Source: Candidatus Phycosocius bacilliformis
GTDB taxonomy: Bacteria; Pseudomonadota; Alphaproteobacteria; Caulobacterales; Aquidulcibacteraceae
Assembly (NCBI RefSeq): GCF_003112735.1
Contig: NZ_BFBR01000008.1
Location: forward strand, 62,001-126,000
Direction of reading: 5' to 3'
DNA length: 64,000 bases
A model generated the notes under the pieces. It did not search any database. It saw nothing but the letters and a program-made list of their open reading frames with translations, and was not told where the DNA came from. Within the stretch, counting starts at the first letter, position 1; each line of letters opens with the position of its first letter. A program made the translations under genes and the position numbers. This document shows, piece after piece, positions 31,193 to 40,859 of the stretch.

Positions 31193-34100
31193 TTAGAATT
31201 CGTAGCTAAATCCAACCCGTATGGCGCGCGGGTTCTGATAGATCAAAGGGGATCGGTAAAACAGATCCGGTGTTCCACCAGCATCATTGCCGACTTCATT
31301 GTACTCAACTGGTTCTTTGGAATTGAAGAAATTGAAAATGTCGAGTCGCACAGTCGCCTCACCCAGCGTCACAACGTCGAGCTTATAGGCAAGAGAAACA
31401 TCGACATTGCTGGTCCAATCCCCATCGAATTGCGATCCCCGCGGGGTCAAGCGCGCTGCACCGGCAACACCGGTGGGGTTGCAATACCAGGCTGTAACCG
31501 TGGTTGGCGCGGCGCGCCCATCATTCTTGGGATAAGGACCGATACAGCCGAAGGGCCGTCCAGAGCTGACCCGGATATTGGCACCTGCAACCAGATTGTC
31601 TGTGATGGCATAGGCTCCGAATAGCTTGAAATTATGGGTGCGATCATTCGGCAGACGACCCTTTGACCCATCCATCCAGCCCGGTTCATCAAAATCCTGG
31701 GTCAGACCTGTGTCATTCTGACCATTGTCCGATTTCACCCCGCCTTCATAATTCCCATAAGAGCGCGACCACACGTAAGAGCCCTGCAATTGCCATTTGC
31801 CATCCCAAGGGCGCTCAAAGCGTAGTTCAAGGGCGGTATATTCCCGCTTAGCAGCGGGAATGTCGGTCAATTTTGCGGGAATGGTGATTTGCGTTAGTCG
31901 GCCTGTGCCTTGGGCATCTACATCAACGATGACATCCTTGCCAGGATTGACCAGGACGTAGCCACCGCTGCCAATTGTCATATTATTGCAGTCCGCCACG
32001 CTGATGGAGGCAGGTCGCGACGACGAGGCACAAAAATTGGCCTGCACATAGCTGGCGTCGAAATCTTCAAGCACATTTTTTAGGTCCCTGTAGATTAGGG
32101 TCGCACCAACACGCCACTTATTGTCATAGACATGCTCAATCCCCAGGGTGAACTCATCTTGATACTGTGGTTCTAGGTTTTTTGTTACCAAAGTGGCGGG
32201 ATTGGCATTGGCTGAATCTGAGAGCACTTCTTGCAGAACAGCGGAACCCGACAATGTCGGGACCAACGTCGTTGAGTCGGTTGCTGAATAGAGGAACCAA
32301 TCCTGTGTGAACTTTTCGTTCCCGGCGAGGCGAATGTTGGTATTGGCGGCTACCGGCAAATAATAGCGACCGTAGAAGCCAAGCAATTTGGTCGACCGAT
32401 CACCAAACAGATCATAACTGATCCCGATACGCGGAGCGACTTGGCTGGTTAGCTTTGTAAAGGGTGCTCCAGCTGCATTGAAATTAGTGAAGTCTTCGCT
32501 GCGAACACCAAGATTGAGGTTTAGCCGGTCATTCACTTGCCAGTCGTCTTGAACATAAATGGCCTTGTTGGTGGCCTTGAACTGCCCCCCGCTGTTGAGT
32601 TTGCGAACCCGAACATAATTGGTGTTCGGGGCAATCAGGCCACCAAGCGCCCCTGTCGCGCCAGAGCGATAATAGCGATAATAGACCCCACCCGAGTAGG
32701 ATCTGGTTGAGATTGCCTGCAAATCTTCCTCATCATAGCCAACCCTGAGATGGTGTTTGCCAGCAAGGTCAAAATAGAAATCAAGGTCGGCACGAATAAG
32801 CTCGCGCTTGTCGTCACCCTTATCAATTGTGAGATTAGGATTGCCGCGCTGGATGACGCCACCAGTCTGGTTGGTGGGATCGACTTGCCCGGCAGGTGTC
32901 AGGCGCGCCAAAACGGAGGCTTGGCTATCAAGGGGACCCGCCGAGGTGCGCGCAAACGTATTGTCGCCCCACAATACTGAGAGCGTCATCCAATCGGTGA
33001 GCTTTCCTGTATATTTGGCGACGCGGGTTTCACCGCCCAATTGTGAGGCAGTATTGGTTTCATCAATTTCGGTCGATTGGTCGTTCAGATAGGTGAATTC
33101 AAGGCGATGTCCGTGAAACAGGTTTAGATCGATTTTACCGCCATAGAACGGGTCATCGCTCTTGGTTTCGGTGACGCGCTGCGGGCCACGGGTCCGATCT
33201 GTGGGTGAGTTTTGCGCGGCCGACACATCGACATTTTTGAAGTTTCGGGCGTTATAAAAGCCGTAGAAAAACGCGCGGTCTTTCCAGATTGGACCTGATA
33301 GCCAGACATTGCCCTCTTCGCGTGTCCGTTTGTCCTTTTCATTCAGTTGCAAATAGGTGTTTGGGGCGGTTGAACGTAGTTTTTCCGGTTCGATGTAATA
33401 ATTGAGGCCTCCGTGAAACGCGTTGCTGCCTGAACGGGTTACTGCGACAACTGCCCCGCCTGTCGCCCGACCAAATTCGGCCTGATAGCCACCTGTCTTG
33501 ACCTGTATTTGGTCATAGAATTCGAAGGGGATTGTCGACCCGCCTTCAAAGGTTCGGAAGTTGGTGACGTTCATCCCATTGACGTAATAGATGTTTTCAG
33601 CAACTGAAGCCCCACCCAAAGAAACCAGACCCGAGAAGGCGCCATTGCCAAAGGCTGTGTCGCCGGCCGTTGATCCTGGTGCAAGAAGCTGAATTGCGGC
33701 AACATTTCGTGCAATCGGCAACCGATCAAAAGTCTCGCGCACATTGACGGTGATGCCGGTGGTGGTTGCTGAGAAATCGACGGGTCGACGGCGGGCACCG
33801 TAAACAACCACGGTTTCGGCAGCGACCTGGGTGGACCTCAACACGAAATCGACCGCTTCCGCACTGCCCAGAATTATCTTCACATTGTCGGCGGAAGAGG
33901 TTTCGAATGCGGCTTTTGAGACTTGCAGCTGATAGTCGCCGACTGAATTGGATGCAAAGCGGTAGAAACCGTTGGCATCGGTTGATGTCGAAAGACTGGT
34001 GCCTTGCGCTTTGGAGGTTAAGGTGACGGTTGCGCCAGCGATGGGATTTCCGGTGCCATCTTTGACCTGTCCGACCACTGCGCCTGATGTCAAATCCTGT

Positions 34101-34234
34101 GCAAGCGCTGGTGTCGATACCAAACCCGCGCCAGCCAGCCCAATCAAAAATGGCGCGGCAAGGCCTGATATGATTGTGCCTAATAAAGCATTTTTCCGAT
34201 ATAAGCGCCCTGTTTTCATGATCAATTGATTCAT
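31193..34234 (-). CDS. Oar-like TonB-dependent receptor with carboxypeptidase-regulatory domain
   Basis: 1013 aa outer-membrane protein. A long signal peptide (to about residue 45, ALA/Q) precedes a CarboxypepD_reg fold (about 50-130: GAVVGQVKDGTGNPIAGATV, DANGFYRF), then a plug (about 150-265: TGGYQAEFGRATGGAVVAVT) and a barrel ending in ...GFSYEF with terminal Phe, the BAM signal. The domain order and plug wording match Oar-type proteins (Myxococcus Oar and alphaproteobacterial relatives), linked to adhesion or large-substrate transport. ATG 34234 has GGAGGGG upstream. Probably monocistronic. Substrate unknown. Confidence 0.92.
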   Translation of the reverse strand: MNQLIMKTGRLYRKNALLGTIISGLAAPFLIGLAGAGLVSTPALAQDLTSGAVVGQVKDGTGNPIAGATVTLTSKAQGTSLSTSTDANGFYRFASNSVGDYQLQVSKAAFETSSADNVKIILGSAEAVDFVLRSTQVAAETVVVYGARRRPVDFSATTTGITVNVRETFDRLPIARNVAAIQLLAPGSTAGDTAFGNGAFSGLVSLGGASVAENIYYVNGMNVTNFRTFEGGSTIPFEFYDQIQVKTGGYQAEFGRATGGAVVAVTRSGSNAFHGGLNYYIEPEKLRSTAPNTYLQLNEKDKRTREEGNVWLSGPIWKDRAFFYGFYNARNFKNVDVSAAQNSPTDRTRGPQRVTETKSDDPFYGGKIDLNLFHGHRLEFTYLNDQSTEIDETNTASQLGGETRVAKYTGKLTDWMTLSVLWGDNTFARTSAGPLDSQASVLARLTPAGQVDPTNQTGGVIQRGNPNLTIDKGDDKRELIRADLDFYFDLAGKHHLRVGYDEEDLQAISTRSYSGGVYYRYYRSGATGALGGLIAPNTNYVRVRKLNSGGQFKATNKAIYVQDDWQVNDRLNLNLGVRSEDFTNFNAAGAPFTKLTSQVAPRIGISYDLFGDRSTKLLGFYGRYYLPVAANTNIRLAGNEKFTQDWFLYSATDSTTLVPTLSGSAVLQEVLSDSANANPATLVTKNLEPQYQDEFTLGIEHVYDNKWRVGATLIYRDLKNVLEDFDASYVQANFCASSSRPASISVADCNNMTIGSGGYVLVNPGKDVIVDVDAQGTGRLTQITIPAKLTDIPAAKREYTALELRFERPWDGKWQLQGSYVWSRSYGNYEGGVKSDNGQNDTGLTQDFDEPGWMDGSKGRLPNDRTHNFKLFGAYAITDNLVAGANIRVSSGRPFGCIGPYPKNDGRAAPTTVTAWYCNPTGVAGAARLTPRGSQFDGDWTSNVDVSLAYKLDVVTLGEATVRLDIFNFFNSKEPVEYNEVGNDAGGTPDLFYRSPLIYQNPRAIRVGFSYEF

Positions 34235-34686
34235 GGATCCCCTCCATTGATGTGCTTGGCTGAAGCCAGCTGAATTACTCTTTGGTAATTTAAACTTAAA
34301 TATCGGTCAATCACGAAAATGTGTTCACTTCGGCAGATGAAATTTATGGGATGGTGGATTTTATAAAAGCGCTTGGGAGAAATGATTTACGCGGATCAAT
34401 CGAGTTTGTTTGAGACTGTCACCCCGCCTGACCAAGGGCGCAAAGTCTGCCCGCCATCGAAACCCCGCAGACTTTTGTTTGCTGGAATATCTTGCTTTGA
34501 ATGAACGTCCTGGCGAACTGGATCGCTTTGACCCAAACGACATTCGCTTGAATTGGAATCTATCCACCTCCGGAGAGCATTTGCATGCAGGGGTATGCGA
34601 TCGCGCACCCATTGTGCGCAGCGTCGCGTGGCTCCAATTGCTAAAGACCACCAGGGCAGACGTCCGTCATGCGCAGCGTCTACGCC
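34235..34686. other. Intergenic region, receptor promoter and unexplained stretch
   Basis: About 450 bases. The receptor-proximal 150 bases are A+T-rich and include an inverted repeat AATTAC-N6-GTAATT at 34273-34290, a possible operator. The rest (34380-34680) has open frames on both strands, but none has a Shine-Dalgarno or recognisable content; the plus frame around 34470-34580 reads CLLEYLALNERPGELDRFDP, which might be a decayed gene fragment. I see no terminator for upstream genes. Confidence 0.5.
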
Positions 34687-36336
34687 TTAACCCTCAAAGA
34701 CAATTCTTCCATCAACCATGGTCAGGAAAGTCTTGGCTGAAAGGATATCGGCGGGTCTAGCAGCCATGAAATCTGTTGAAAACACGCTGATGCTGGCCGC
34801 TTGGCCGGGGGCCAATGTGCCGCGCTGGGCATCACTGCCAACGGCATAGGCAGCGGCCTTAGTGAACATGGTCAGGGCCTGCTGGCGATTGACACGCTCT
34901 TCCAAGCCCCAATCGGGCCCGACATAGCCATTGAGTGCATGCCGATAGATGGCCGCATAAAACTCAATTCTGGGATCGCCTTGTTCAACTGGTGCGTCAG
35001 ACCCCCCACATACCACAGCACCACTCCTAAGCAGGCTCGTCCAAGCATAGGCCCCCTTCAGGCGCTCTGGACCGAGACGGGCCGGGGCGAAATAGAGATC
35101 ACCAATGGCATGGGACGGCTGCATTGAGGCAATGACCCCCATAGCGGCAAAGCGCGGCAAATCGGGCGGGGAAACCACTTGGGCATGCTCAATCCGCCAG
35201 CGCTTGTTGGTTTTCGCCTTGCCAAGAACCTGCTCAAACCAGTCAAGGCTCGCTCGGTTACCACGGTCGCCGATCGCATGCATGGCGACCTGTGCGCCAG
35301 ATTTTTTGGCGCGGCGCAAAACCGATAGCACCACATCCTCATCGGTCAGCAACAAGCCACTGGAATCAGGAGCGTCGGCGTAGGGGGCAAGCAATGCCGC
35401 CCCGCGCGAGCCCAAAGCACCATCCGAATAAATTTTGACCCCGCGTGTGCGGATCCGCCCGGTGCGATCCGCACTGGGGCCATGGGCCAGAACCTGATCG
35501 GCAAAGGCGATATCGAGATAATTGTCGACCCGCAGCCCTACCTCGCCAGATGCGGCAAGTAACTTGAGAAGAGCCAAATCCTGGCTCGACACGCTCATAT
35601 TGTGCAGGCCAGTCCAACCACGGGACGCATAAAGCCGATCGGCTTTGATCAAGGCCTCGCGGATCAGGTCAGGTCCAGGGCTCGGCATCTGGCTTTCCAC
35701 CAGCGCCTGGGCATTATCGATCAGCATGCCAGTGGGGTTGCCATGGGCATCCTTGAGGATTTGCCCACCTGCCGGGGCCGTCGTGCTGGCATCAATCCCA
35801 GCCAACTTAAGCAGCACGCTGTTGGCCAGGGCCGCGTGTCCATCAGACCTTCCAAGCAGCAGGGGCCGGTCCGGCACAATAGCATCGACATCCGCGCGTG
35901 TCGGGAAGCGGCCCTCTGGCCAATGGGTTTCAATCCAGCCCCGCCCCACAATCGGCCCGGTGGGATGGCGGGCGACCCAGTCAGCCACAGTCTGTTGCAA
36001 TTCAGTGATCGATTTGACTTGATCCAGGTTGAGCGTCATTTCCCGCAGACCGATCCCGGTCATATGGGCATGGCTATCGACCAGACCCGGCAGGGCAGCT
36101 GCCCCGGCTAAATCAATCTCACGCGCGCCCGGTAAGGCTGCCCGAACATCCTTGAGTCGCCCAATTGCCTTGACCCGGCTGCCCTGAATGGCAAGGGCTT
36201 GGGCGGCAGGCCGACCTGGCAAACCTGTATGGATCGGCCCACCGGTCAGGATGAGGCGGTTTGATGAGTTTTCGGCCCGTGCCGGTCCTGCCAGCAGGCC
36301 AGATGCACCCAGCATCATCATGTCGCGCCGATTCAT
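34687..36336 (-). CDS. Tat-exported amidohydrolase (YtcJ/NfdA-like)
   Basis: 549-aa metal-dependent amidohydrolase of the YtcJ-type amidohydrolase_3 family. The N-terminus MNRRDMMMLGASGLLAGPARA is a twin-arginine signal, so it folds in the cytoplasm and is exported to the periplasm. The metal ligands HAH are at residues 89-91 (LVDSHAHMTG); VAMHAIGD, WRIEHAQVV and GGSDAPV supply the remaining His and Asp ligands. Family members hydrolyse N-formyl or other amide substrates; the true substrate is unknown. The gene points the same way as the DUF1178 operon 111 bases upstream but likely has its own promoter. Confidence 0.92.
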   Translation of the reverse strand: MNRRDMMMLGASGLLAGPARAENSSNRLILTGGPIHTGLPGRPAAQALAIQGSRVKAIGRLKDVRAALPGAREIDLAGAAALPGLVDSHAHMTGIGLREMTLNLDQVKSITELQQTVADWVARHPTGPIVGRGWIETHWPEGRFPTRADVDAIVPDRPLLLGRSDGHAALANSVLLKLAGIDASTTAPAGGQILKDAHGNPTGMLIDNAQALVESQMPSPGPDLIREALIKADRLYASRGWTGLHNMSVSSQDLALLKLLAASGEVGLRVDNYLDIAFADQVLAHGPSADRTGRIRTRGVKIYSDGALGSRGAALLAPYADAPDSSGLLLTDEDVVLSVLRRAKKSGAQVAMHAIGDRGNRASLDWFEQVLGKAKTNKRWRIEHAQVVSPPDLPRFAAMGVIASMQPSHAIGDLYFAPARLGPERLKGAYAWTSLLRSGAVVCGGSDAPVEQGDPRIEFYAAIYRHALNGYVGPDWGLEERVNRQQALTMFTKAAAYAVGSDAQRGTLAPGQAASISVFSTDFMAARPADILSAKTFLTMVDGRIVFEG

Positions 36337-36447
36337 ATCCCACCTCCTGCGATCACCCGGCCGACAGCGTCGTCGAGCCCCGCAAAGCTGTCAATGTCCG
36401 CAGCGTGATTGCCCCTATAATGGTGACCGGCTGGTGCCGGCTTTTTG

Positions 36448-36927
36448 TCAATGTAGGCCGCGCACGGGCTTGGGGCTTGCAAGGGCGGGGAGGGGGGCGA
36501 CGCTGATGCCGTCCTCGATCAAGTCGCGGGCTTCTTCCGCCGTGGCCTCGCCATAAACAAGGCGTTCCTCAGTCTCGCCCTCATGCATGGCACGTACCTC
36601 GCGGGCGAACCGATCCCCGACATAATCATAATTCTGGGCGATGTGGTCCTTCCAATCCGACAGAAACGCTTTGACTGGTTCAGGCAGGCTCAAACTGTCT
36701 GTGCCATTGGTAAGATTGACGGGTGTGTCAGCGGCTTTAGGCGGGCTTGGGCGATCGGTGCGGGAACTGACCACAGCAGGGGCCATGGGGGCCTTTTCAA
36801 CCGTTGTAGAGCCGCAAAACGGACATTCAACCAGCCCGCGTGCGGCCTGGGCTTCATAGCCAGATATCGATTCAAACCAGGCTTCCCAGTCATGGGATTG
36901 ATCACAACGCAGCGCATATTTGATCAT
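36448..36927 (-). CDS. DUF1178 family protein
   Basis: 159 aa. Opens MIKYALRCDQSHDWEAWFES, then VECPFCGSTTVEKAPMAP; the Cys-containing front with CPFCGS is the DUF1178 signature, probably a zinc ribbon. A low-complexity linker (about 55-75) leads to an acidic C-terminal half with RAMHEGETEERLVYGEA, also family-typical. Function unknown. Start overlaps the nitrilase stop by four bases (ATGA), so it is the third gene of the grxC-nitrilase-DUF1178 operon common in alphaproteobacteria. Confidence 0.93.
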   Translation of the reverse strand: MIKYALRCDQSHDWEAWFESISGYEAQAARGLVECPFCGSTTVEKAPMAPAVVSSRTDRPSPPKAADTPVNLTNGTDSLSLPEPVKAFLSDWKDHIAQNYDYVGDRFAREVRAMHEGETEERLVYGEATAEEARDLIEDGISVAPLPALASPKPVRGLH

Positions 36928-37742
36928 GGTGCCTGATAACTCCGATCATGGGTGAGGCAAGGGATTTTGGTCCGCGCTGCGATAACCCTGTCCAGATCAA
37001 GTTCGGCCAATAGGATACCAGGGTTGTCGTGGTCCAATTCGGCAATGATTTCACCCCAAGGTGCTACGATCATGCTGTGGCCAAAAGTTGCCCGGCCATC
37101 CTCATGATTGCCGCCTTGGGCTGCAGCCAGGATAAAAGCCCCGGTTTCAATCGCGCGGGCGCGCAACAACACATGCCAATGGGCTTTGCCAGTTGGCGCC
37201 GTAAAGGCTGCGGGGACAGCGATGATCTGCGCGCCAGCTTTGGCCAGATCACGGAAAAGGTGTGGGAAGCGCACATCATAACAAATGGTCAGTCCCAGCT
37301 TGCCAAAGGCAGCATCGACCACCACCGCTGTATCGCCGGGCTCATAGGCTTGGCTTTCACGTGTCTCCTGACCTGCCCCCAGATTGACGTCGAACAGATG
37401 GATTTTGTCATAGGTCGCCAAGAGCTTGCCATCGGGACCAAACAAATGGCTGCGATTGGCTGCCTTACCACTGCGCCGCCTCAGCAAAGCTGATCCGATC
37501 AGCAGGTGGAAACCATGTCTGTGCGCTTGGGCCCCATACCAATTAAGGGCGTCTTCGTCGTCTTCAAACAAAGCTTCTTCGGCGAACCGATCCCGATCAC
37601 GCTGGAGGATATTTGTGCCTTCCGGCGTGACGACAAGTTCCGCGCCGGCTTTTGCAGCTCGTGCAAGTAACGGTTCTAACTGGGCGCGCGCGGCTTCAAG
37701 CCGTGCTGGGGTGCGCAATTGAATGACGGCAACTTTGACCAA
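36924..37742 (-). CDS. Carbon-nitrogen hydrolase, Nit-type (probable deaminated-glutathione amidase)
   Basis: 272-aa nitrilase-superfamily enzyme with the Glu-Lys-Cys triad visible as VVTPEGTN (Glu), YDKIHLFDVN (Lys) and GLTICYDVRFP (Cys). The KIHLFDV and CYDVRFPHLFR wording is that of Nit1/NIT2-type omega-amidases and deaminated-glutathione amidase rather than true nitrilases. Direct linkage to glutaredoxin (two-base gap upstream) supports a glutathione repair role, which remains inference. Cytoplasmic. Confidence 0.9.
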   Translation of the reverse strand: MVKVAVIQLRTPARLEAARAQLEPLLARAAKAGAELVVTPEGTNILQRDRDRFAEEALFEDDEDALNWYGAQAHRHGFHLLIGSALLRRRSGKAANRSHLFGPDGKLLATYDKIHLFDVNLGAGQETRESQAYEPGDTAVVVDAAFGKLGLTICYDVRFPHLFRDLAKAGAQIIAVPAAFTAPTGKAHWHVLLRARAIETGAFILAAAQGGNHEDGRATFGHSMIVAPWGEIIAELDHDNPGILLAELDLDRVIAARTKIPCLTHDRSYQAP

Positions 37743-37744
37743 CG

Positions 37745-37999
37745 TCAGCCCGCCAGCAAGGGATCAAGGCCGCCACGGGCCTCCAATGCCATCAGATCAT
37801 CGCAGCCCCCGACATGGGTATCTCCGATGAAGATTTGCGGGAACGTATTCCGACCGCTCAGCTCATTCATCTTGGCCCGGACCTCCGGGTTGGAGGCAGC
37901 CTCAATATTGGTGATGTCCGCCCCCTTCTTTTCCAGAAGTGCCAAAGCCCGTTCGCAATAGGGGCAGAAGTATTTGGTATAGATGGTAACAGCTGCCAT
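37745..37999 (-). CDS. grxC: Glutaredoxin 3
   Basis: 84-aa thioredoxin-fold redoxin reduced by glutathione. Active site CPYC is at residues 12-15, the cis-proline loop is TFPQIFI, and the glutathione-binding GGCDD follows. Length and sequence match the class I dithiol GrxC. First gene of the operon with the Nit hydrolase and DUF1178; divergent from the DUF1003 gene. Confidence 0.96.
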   Translation of the reverse strand: MAAVTIYTKYFCPYCERALALLEKKGADITNIEAASNPEVRAKMNELSGRNTFPQIFIGDTHVGGCDDLMALEARGGLDPLLAG

Positions 38000-38075
38000 C
38001 GAAGCAATCCTTTGGAATTTGTGGTTTTCGTGACGCTTATATAGAGAGGATTAGCTTGATTTGGAGCCCCCTGCC

Positions 38076-38624
38076 ATGCGCGAATCCCACTCTTCCTTGC
38101 TTCCCAACAACGACCTCAGTCCTGATCAGGCCCATCTGCTTGGCAAGATGCTGCTCGAAGAAGGTGGATTTTCCAGATTGTCCGCGCATGATCAGGCCTT
38201 GATCTGTGCCATAGCCCACAGGGTACATGTTACCCAAGATGCCAATGAAGCCTTTGAATCTCAGACAACTTTTGGCCAGAGGCTTGCAGATCGAGTTGCC
38301 GAAGTGGGGGGGTCTTGGGGCTTTGTGATCAGTTTTGTCATCTTCCTGATCTTGTGGGCGGGGCTTAATGTGGTTGTTCTGCACGGACAGGATAGGTTTG
38401 ATCCCTATCCCTTCATCTTTCTCAATCTGATCCTCTCCATGCTGGCGGCCATCCAAGCCCCAATCATCATGATGGCGCAGAACCGGCAAGCCGATAAGGA
38501 TCGTCTGACCACGCGCATGGATTACGAGGTTAATGTGAAGGCCGAGCATGAAATCGCCTTGTTGCGCGAACATGTCAGCCAGTTGCACGACAAGCTCGAC
38601 CGCCATTTGGCGGGTTCGGCCTAG
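38076..38624 (+). CDS. DUF1003 family membrane protein
   Basis: 182 aa from ATG 38076 with GGAG upstream (a TTG at 38061 would add five residues). Two adjacent transmembrane helices (about 90-112 and 120-140) are joined by a short loop with FDPYPFIFLNLILSM and AAIQAPIIMMAQNRQ, the DUF1003 core; the C-terminal helix with repeated charged residues may be a coiled coil. Function unknown. Its stop TAG is followed by rsmD with a 17-base gap. Confidence 0.92.
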   Translation: MRESHSSLLPNNDLSPDQAHLLGKMLLEEGGFSRLSAHDQALICAIAHRVHVTQDANEAFESQTTFGQRLADRVAEVGGSWGFVISFVIFLILWAGLNVVVLHGQDRFDPYPFIFLNLILSMLAAIQAPIIMMAQNRQADKDRLTTRMDYEVNVKAEHEIALLREHVSQLHDKLDRHLAGSA

Positions 38625-38641
38625 TGCAGGGCAAAGGCAAA

Positions 38642-39217
38642 ATGCGGATTGTTTCGGGGCGTTGGAAAGGCAAGGCCTTGGTTGCCCCTGACGGCGAAGC
38701 CACACGGCCCACTGCTGACCGGGCGCGTCAGGCCATATTTAATGTGCTTGAACATGCACCGTGGTCACAGGGTGTCTTGGGCACCAAAGTGCTGGATTTA
38801 TTTGCGGGGACCGGGGCTTTGGGCTTGGAAGCCTTGTCACGCGGGGCCGACTTCTGTCTGTTCATTGATCAGGCTCCGGCAGCGCGTGCAGCTTTGATGG
38901 GTAATGTCGAAGCCTGCGCGGCACAGGGAATGAGTCGGATATGGAAGCGCGATGCCGGCGATCTTGGGCCGTTACCGCCATCTGCGAATGGTCCATTTGA
39001 CCTTGTCTTTATCGACCCACCCTATGGCAAGGGGCTGGAACGGGCGGCTTTGTCTAGCCTCACCCAGGGGTGGCTGGCCACACGCGCTTGCGTGATTGTT
39101 GAGCGGGGGCGGGGAGAGACCACTTTAGACCCTGCCCATATAGATCCTCGATACAGGCTTCACGACAGCCGGACCTATGGGGCCGCAGATATCTTGATGA
39201 TCGAGTGGACAGGCTAA
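38642..39217 (+). CDS. rsmD: 16S rRNA (guanine966-N2)-methyltransferase RsmD
   Basis: 191 aa from ATG 38642 (MRIVSGRWKGKALV; GTG at 38624 overlapping the upstream stop is possible but less typical). Family marks are RPTADRARQAIFNVL, the SAM loop KVLDLFAGTGALGLEALSRG, and the catalytic FIDPPYGKG. Methylates G966 of 16S rRNA during 30S assembly. Likely cotranscribed with DUF1003; convergent with the DnaJ-like gene. Confidence 0.95.
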   Translation: MRIVSGRWKGKALVAPDGEATRPTADRARQAIFNVLEHAPWSQGVLGTKVLDLFAGTGALGLEALSRGADFCLFIDQAPAARAALMGNVEACAAQGMSRIWKRDAGDLGPLPPSANGPFDLVFIDPPYGKGLERAALSSLTQGWLATRACVIVERGRGETTLDPAHIDPRYRLHDSRTYGAADILMIEWTG

Positions 39218-39220
39218 AAG

Positions 39221-39961
39221 CTAGGCCACTTGGTCCTGACCCAAGAGCCCGGATCCGGCACGAGGACGGCGAGCCTTGGCGAGAATCTTGTCGAGCGCAG
39301 CAACGGCTCGATCGGTCATGGTCTCGATGATTTCCACATCTAGATACAGATCGCCTGCCGGGCGACCACTGGTGGCAGGAAGGCCACGACCGGCGACCAA
39401 CAGTCGATCACCGTCTTGGGTGTCCTTGGGTACATTGAGACGGAGGCGACCCATTGGCGTTTCAATTTCAACGCCCCCGCCAGATCGCGCTTGCACGGCC
39501 GACAAAGTTAGGCTGGTGACAAGATTGCCACCATCTATTTCGAAGCCATCTGTATCGGCGATGCGGATGACACAGGCGACATCTGTCTTGCCAATCCGAG
39601 CGATAATGCGGTCGCCAGAGCGTGCTCCCGCAGGAACACGGACGCTGGCTTTGCCCAGCGGGCAGGACCCTTTTACCGAGCCGCCGCGGGCTGCAATCCA
39701 AACAGAGACTTCAAGATCAATCTCGGTCATGCGGCCAGCACGTGGGCTGCCAGTACGGCCAATATCAGCGGAGGCCGCCCCCAATGTAATCACCCGATAG
39801 GCTTCGCGTGCCTCTTCAAAACGCTGGCGCGCCTGAGGGTCTGCGTTAACATCGGGATGGCACGCTTTGGCAACGGCATGAAACGCGGCTTTGGCGGCAC
39901 GTGGGTCAGCATTGGGCTCAAGCCCGAGGATGGCATAGGGAGAAGACATGGTCAGGACCAT
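39221..39961 (-). CDS. DnaJ-like protein: J domain plus DnaJ C-terminal domain
   Basis: 246-aa co-chaperone of the CbpA type. The J domain occupies about residues 5-62 with the invariant HPD in AKACHPDVNADPQ, so it should stimulate a DnaK ATPase. A short linker leads to a DnaJ_C substrate-binding region (about 78-225: TEIDLEVSVWIAARGGSVKG, VRVPAGARSGDRI, RLRLNVPKDTQDGDRLLVAG). The cysteine zinc-finger and Gly/Phe region of true DnaJ are absent. ATG 39961 or the second ATG at 39949 could be used; neither has a clear Shine-Dalgarno. Confidence 0.9.
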   Translation of the reverse strand: MVLTMSSPYAILGLEPNADPRAAKAAFHAVAKACHPDVNADPQARQRFEEAREAYRVITLGAASADIGRTGSPRAGRMTEIDLEVSVWIAARGGSVKGSCPLGKASVRVPAGARSGDRIIARIGKTDVACVIRIADTDGFEIDGGNLVTSLTLSAVQARSGGGVEIETPMGRLRLNVPKDTQDGDRLLVAGRGLPATSGRPAGDLYLDVEIIETMTDRAVAALDKILAKARRPRAGSGLLGQDQVA

Positions 39962-40153
39962 CGTCTCGGCACGGTTAATGACCTGTAAATTCGGTGTCGA
40001 AAATTCAAAATTTTATCGGGGAATTTTGCAGGCTTTTTGCATCTGCGGCAAAAGGTCAGGGACCTGAAGTCAGCACCGTGATAGCCGCACCTGGTCCAAG
40101 GTCGGTGGTGCTGATGAGTTGGCGAAAGCAAGTCCGCACACTACATTGCCGAC

Positions 40154-40822
40154 ATGACCGCCAACACCTTGATCCCGCCCTCGCCATCGGATGCCGACTA
40201 CAAGGCCACCGCTCCAGATTCGGTACCTGAGTTGCAGGATCATGCCGATCCTTTTGCTCTATTTGGTACGTGGCTTGCTGAAGCTCGCGAGAAAGAAATC
40301 AACGATCCCAACGCCATGGCGCTGGCAACGGCCGATGCCGACGGCCTGCCGGATGTGCGGATGGTGCTCTTGAAGGATTTCGATGAGCAAGGATTTGTTT
40401 TTTATACAAATCTTGAAAGCTATAAGGGGCGACAGCTTGCTGAAAATCCTCAAGCTGCCCTCTGTTTCCATTGGAAAAGCCTCCGGCGTCAGGTGCGGGT
40501 ACGCGGACAAATCAATGCCGTGAGTGCGGCAGAAGCAGATGCCTATTTTGCCTCGCGTGCGCGCGACAGTCGTATCGGGGCATGGGCGAGCGCCCAGTCC
40601 CGGCCCTTGGAAGATCGCTTCGCTCTGGAAAAAAGTGTCGCAGCTCATGCGTTGAAATTCGGAATCGGGGAGGTACCTCGGCCCGCTTTCTGGAGTGGCT
40701 TCCGGCTCACGCCGACGCGGATCGAATTCTGGCGGGATCGTGCATTTCGCTTGCATGATCGACTGGAGTTCCACCGGGCCGATGCCGCCACTCCATGGTC
40801 CACAACGCGGCTTTATCCGTAA
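40154..40822 (+). CDS. pdxH: Pyridoxamine 5'-phosphate oxidase
   Basis: FMN-dependent last step of pyridoxal 5'-phosphate synthesis and salvage. 222 aa with [46 protein letters not shown] and [14 protein letters not shown] (FMN binding), and the C-terminal [18 protein letters not shown]...RLYP signature. Starts [13 protein letters not shown]. Followed by an SDR gene after 37 bases. Confidence 0.97.
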   Translation: MTANTLIPPSPSDADYKATAPDSVPELQDHADPFALFGTWLAEAREKEINDPNAMALATADADGLPDVRMVLLKDFDEQGFVFYTNLESYKGRQLAENPQAALCFHWKSLRRQVRVRGQINAVSAAEADAYFASRARDSRIGAWASAQSRPLEDRFALEKSVAAHALKFGIGEVPRPAFWSGFRLTPTRIEFWRDRAFRLHDRLEFHRADAATPWSTTRLYP

Positions 40823-40859
40823 GACAGAGCAATTCGTCAGTCTTAAGGGAAGTCAGAAT

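Noticed and set aside
36427-36446. CCGGC-TGGT-GCCGG followed by TTTTT as a terminator
   Set aside because: The T-run is on the plus strand, but both flanking genes are on the minus strand, and the stem has only five pairs.
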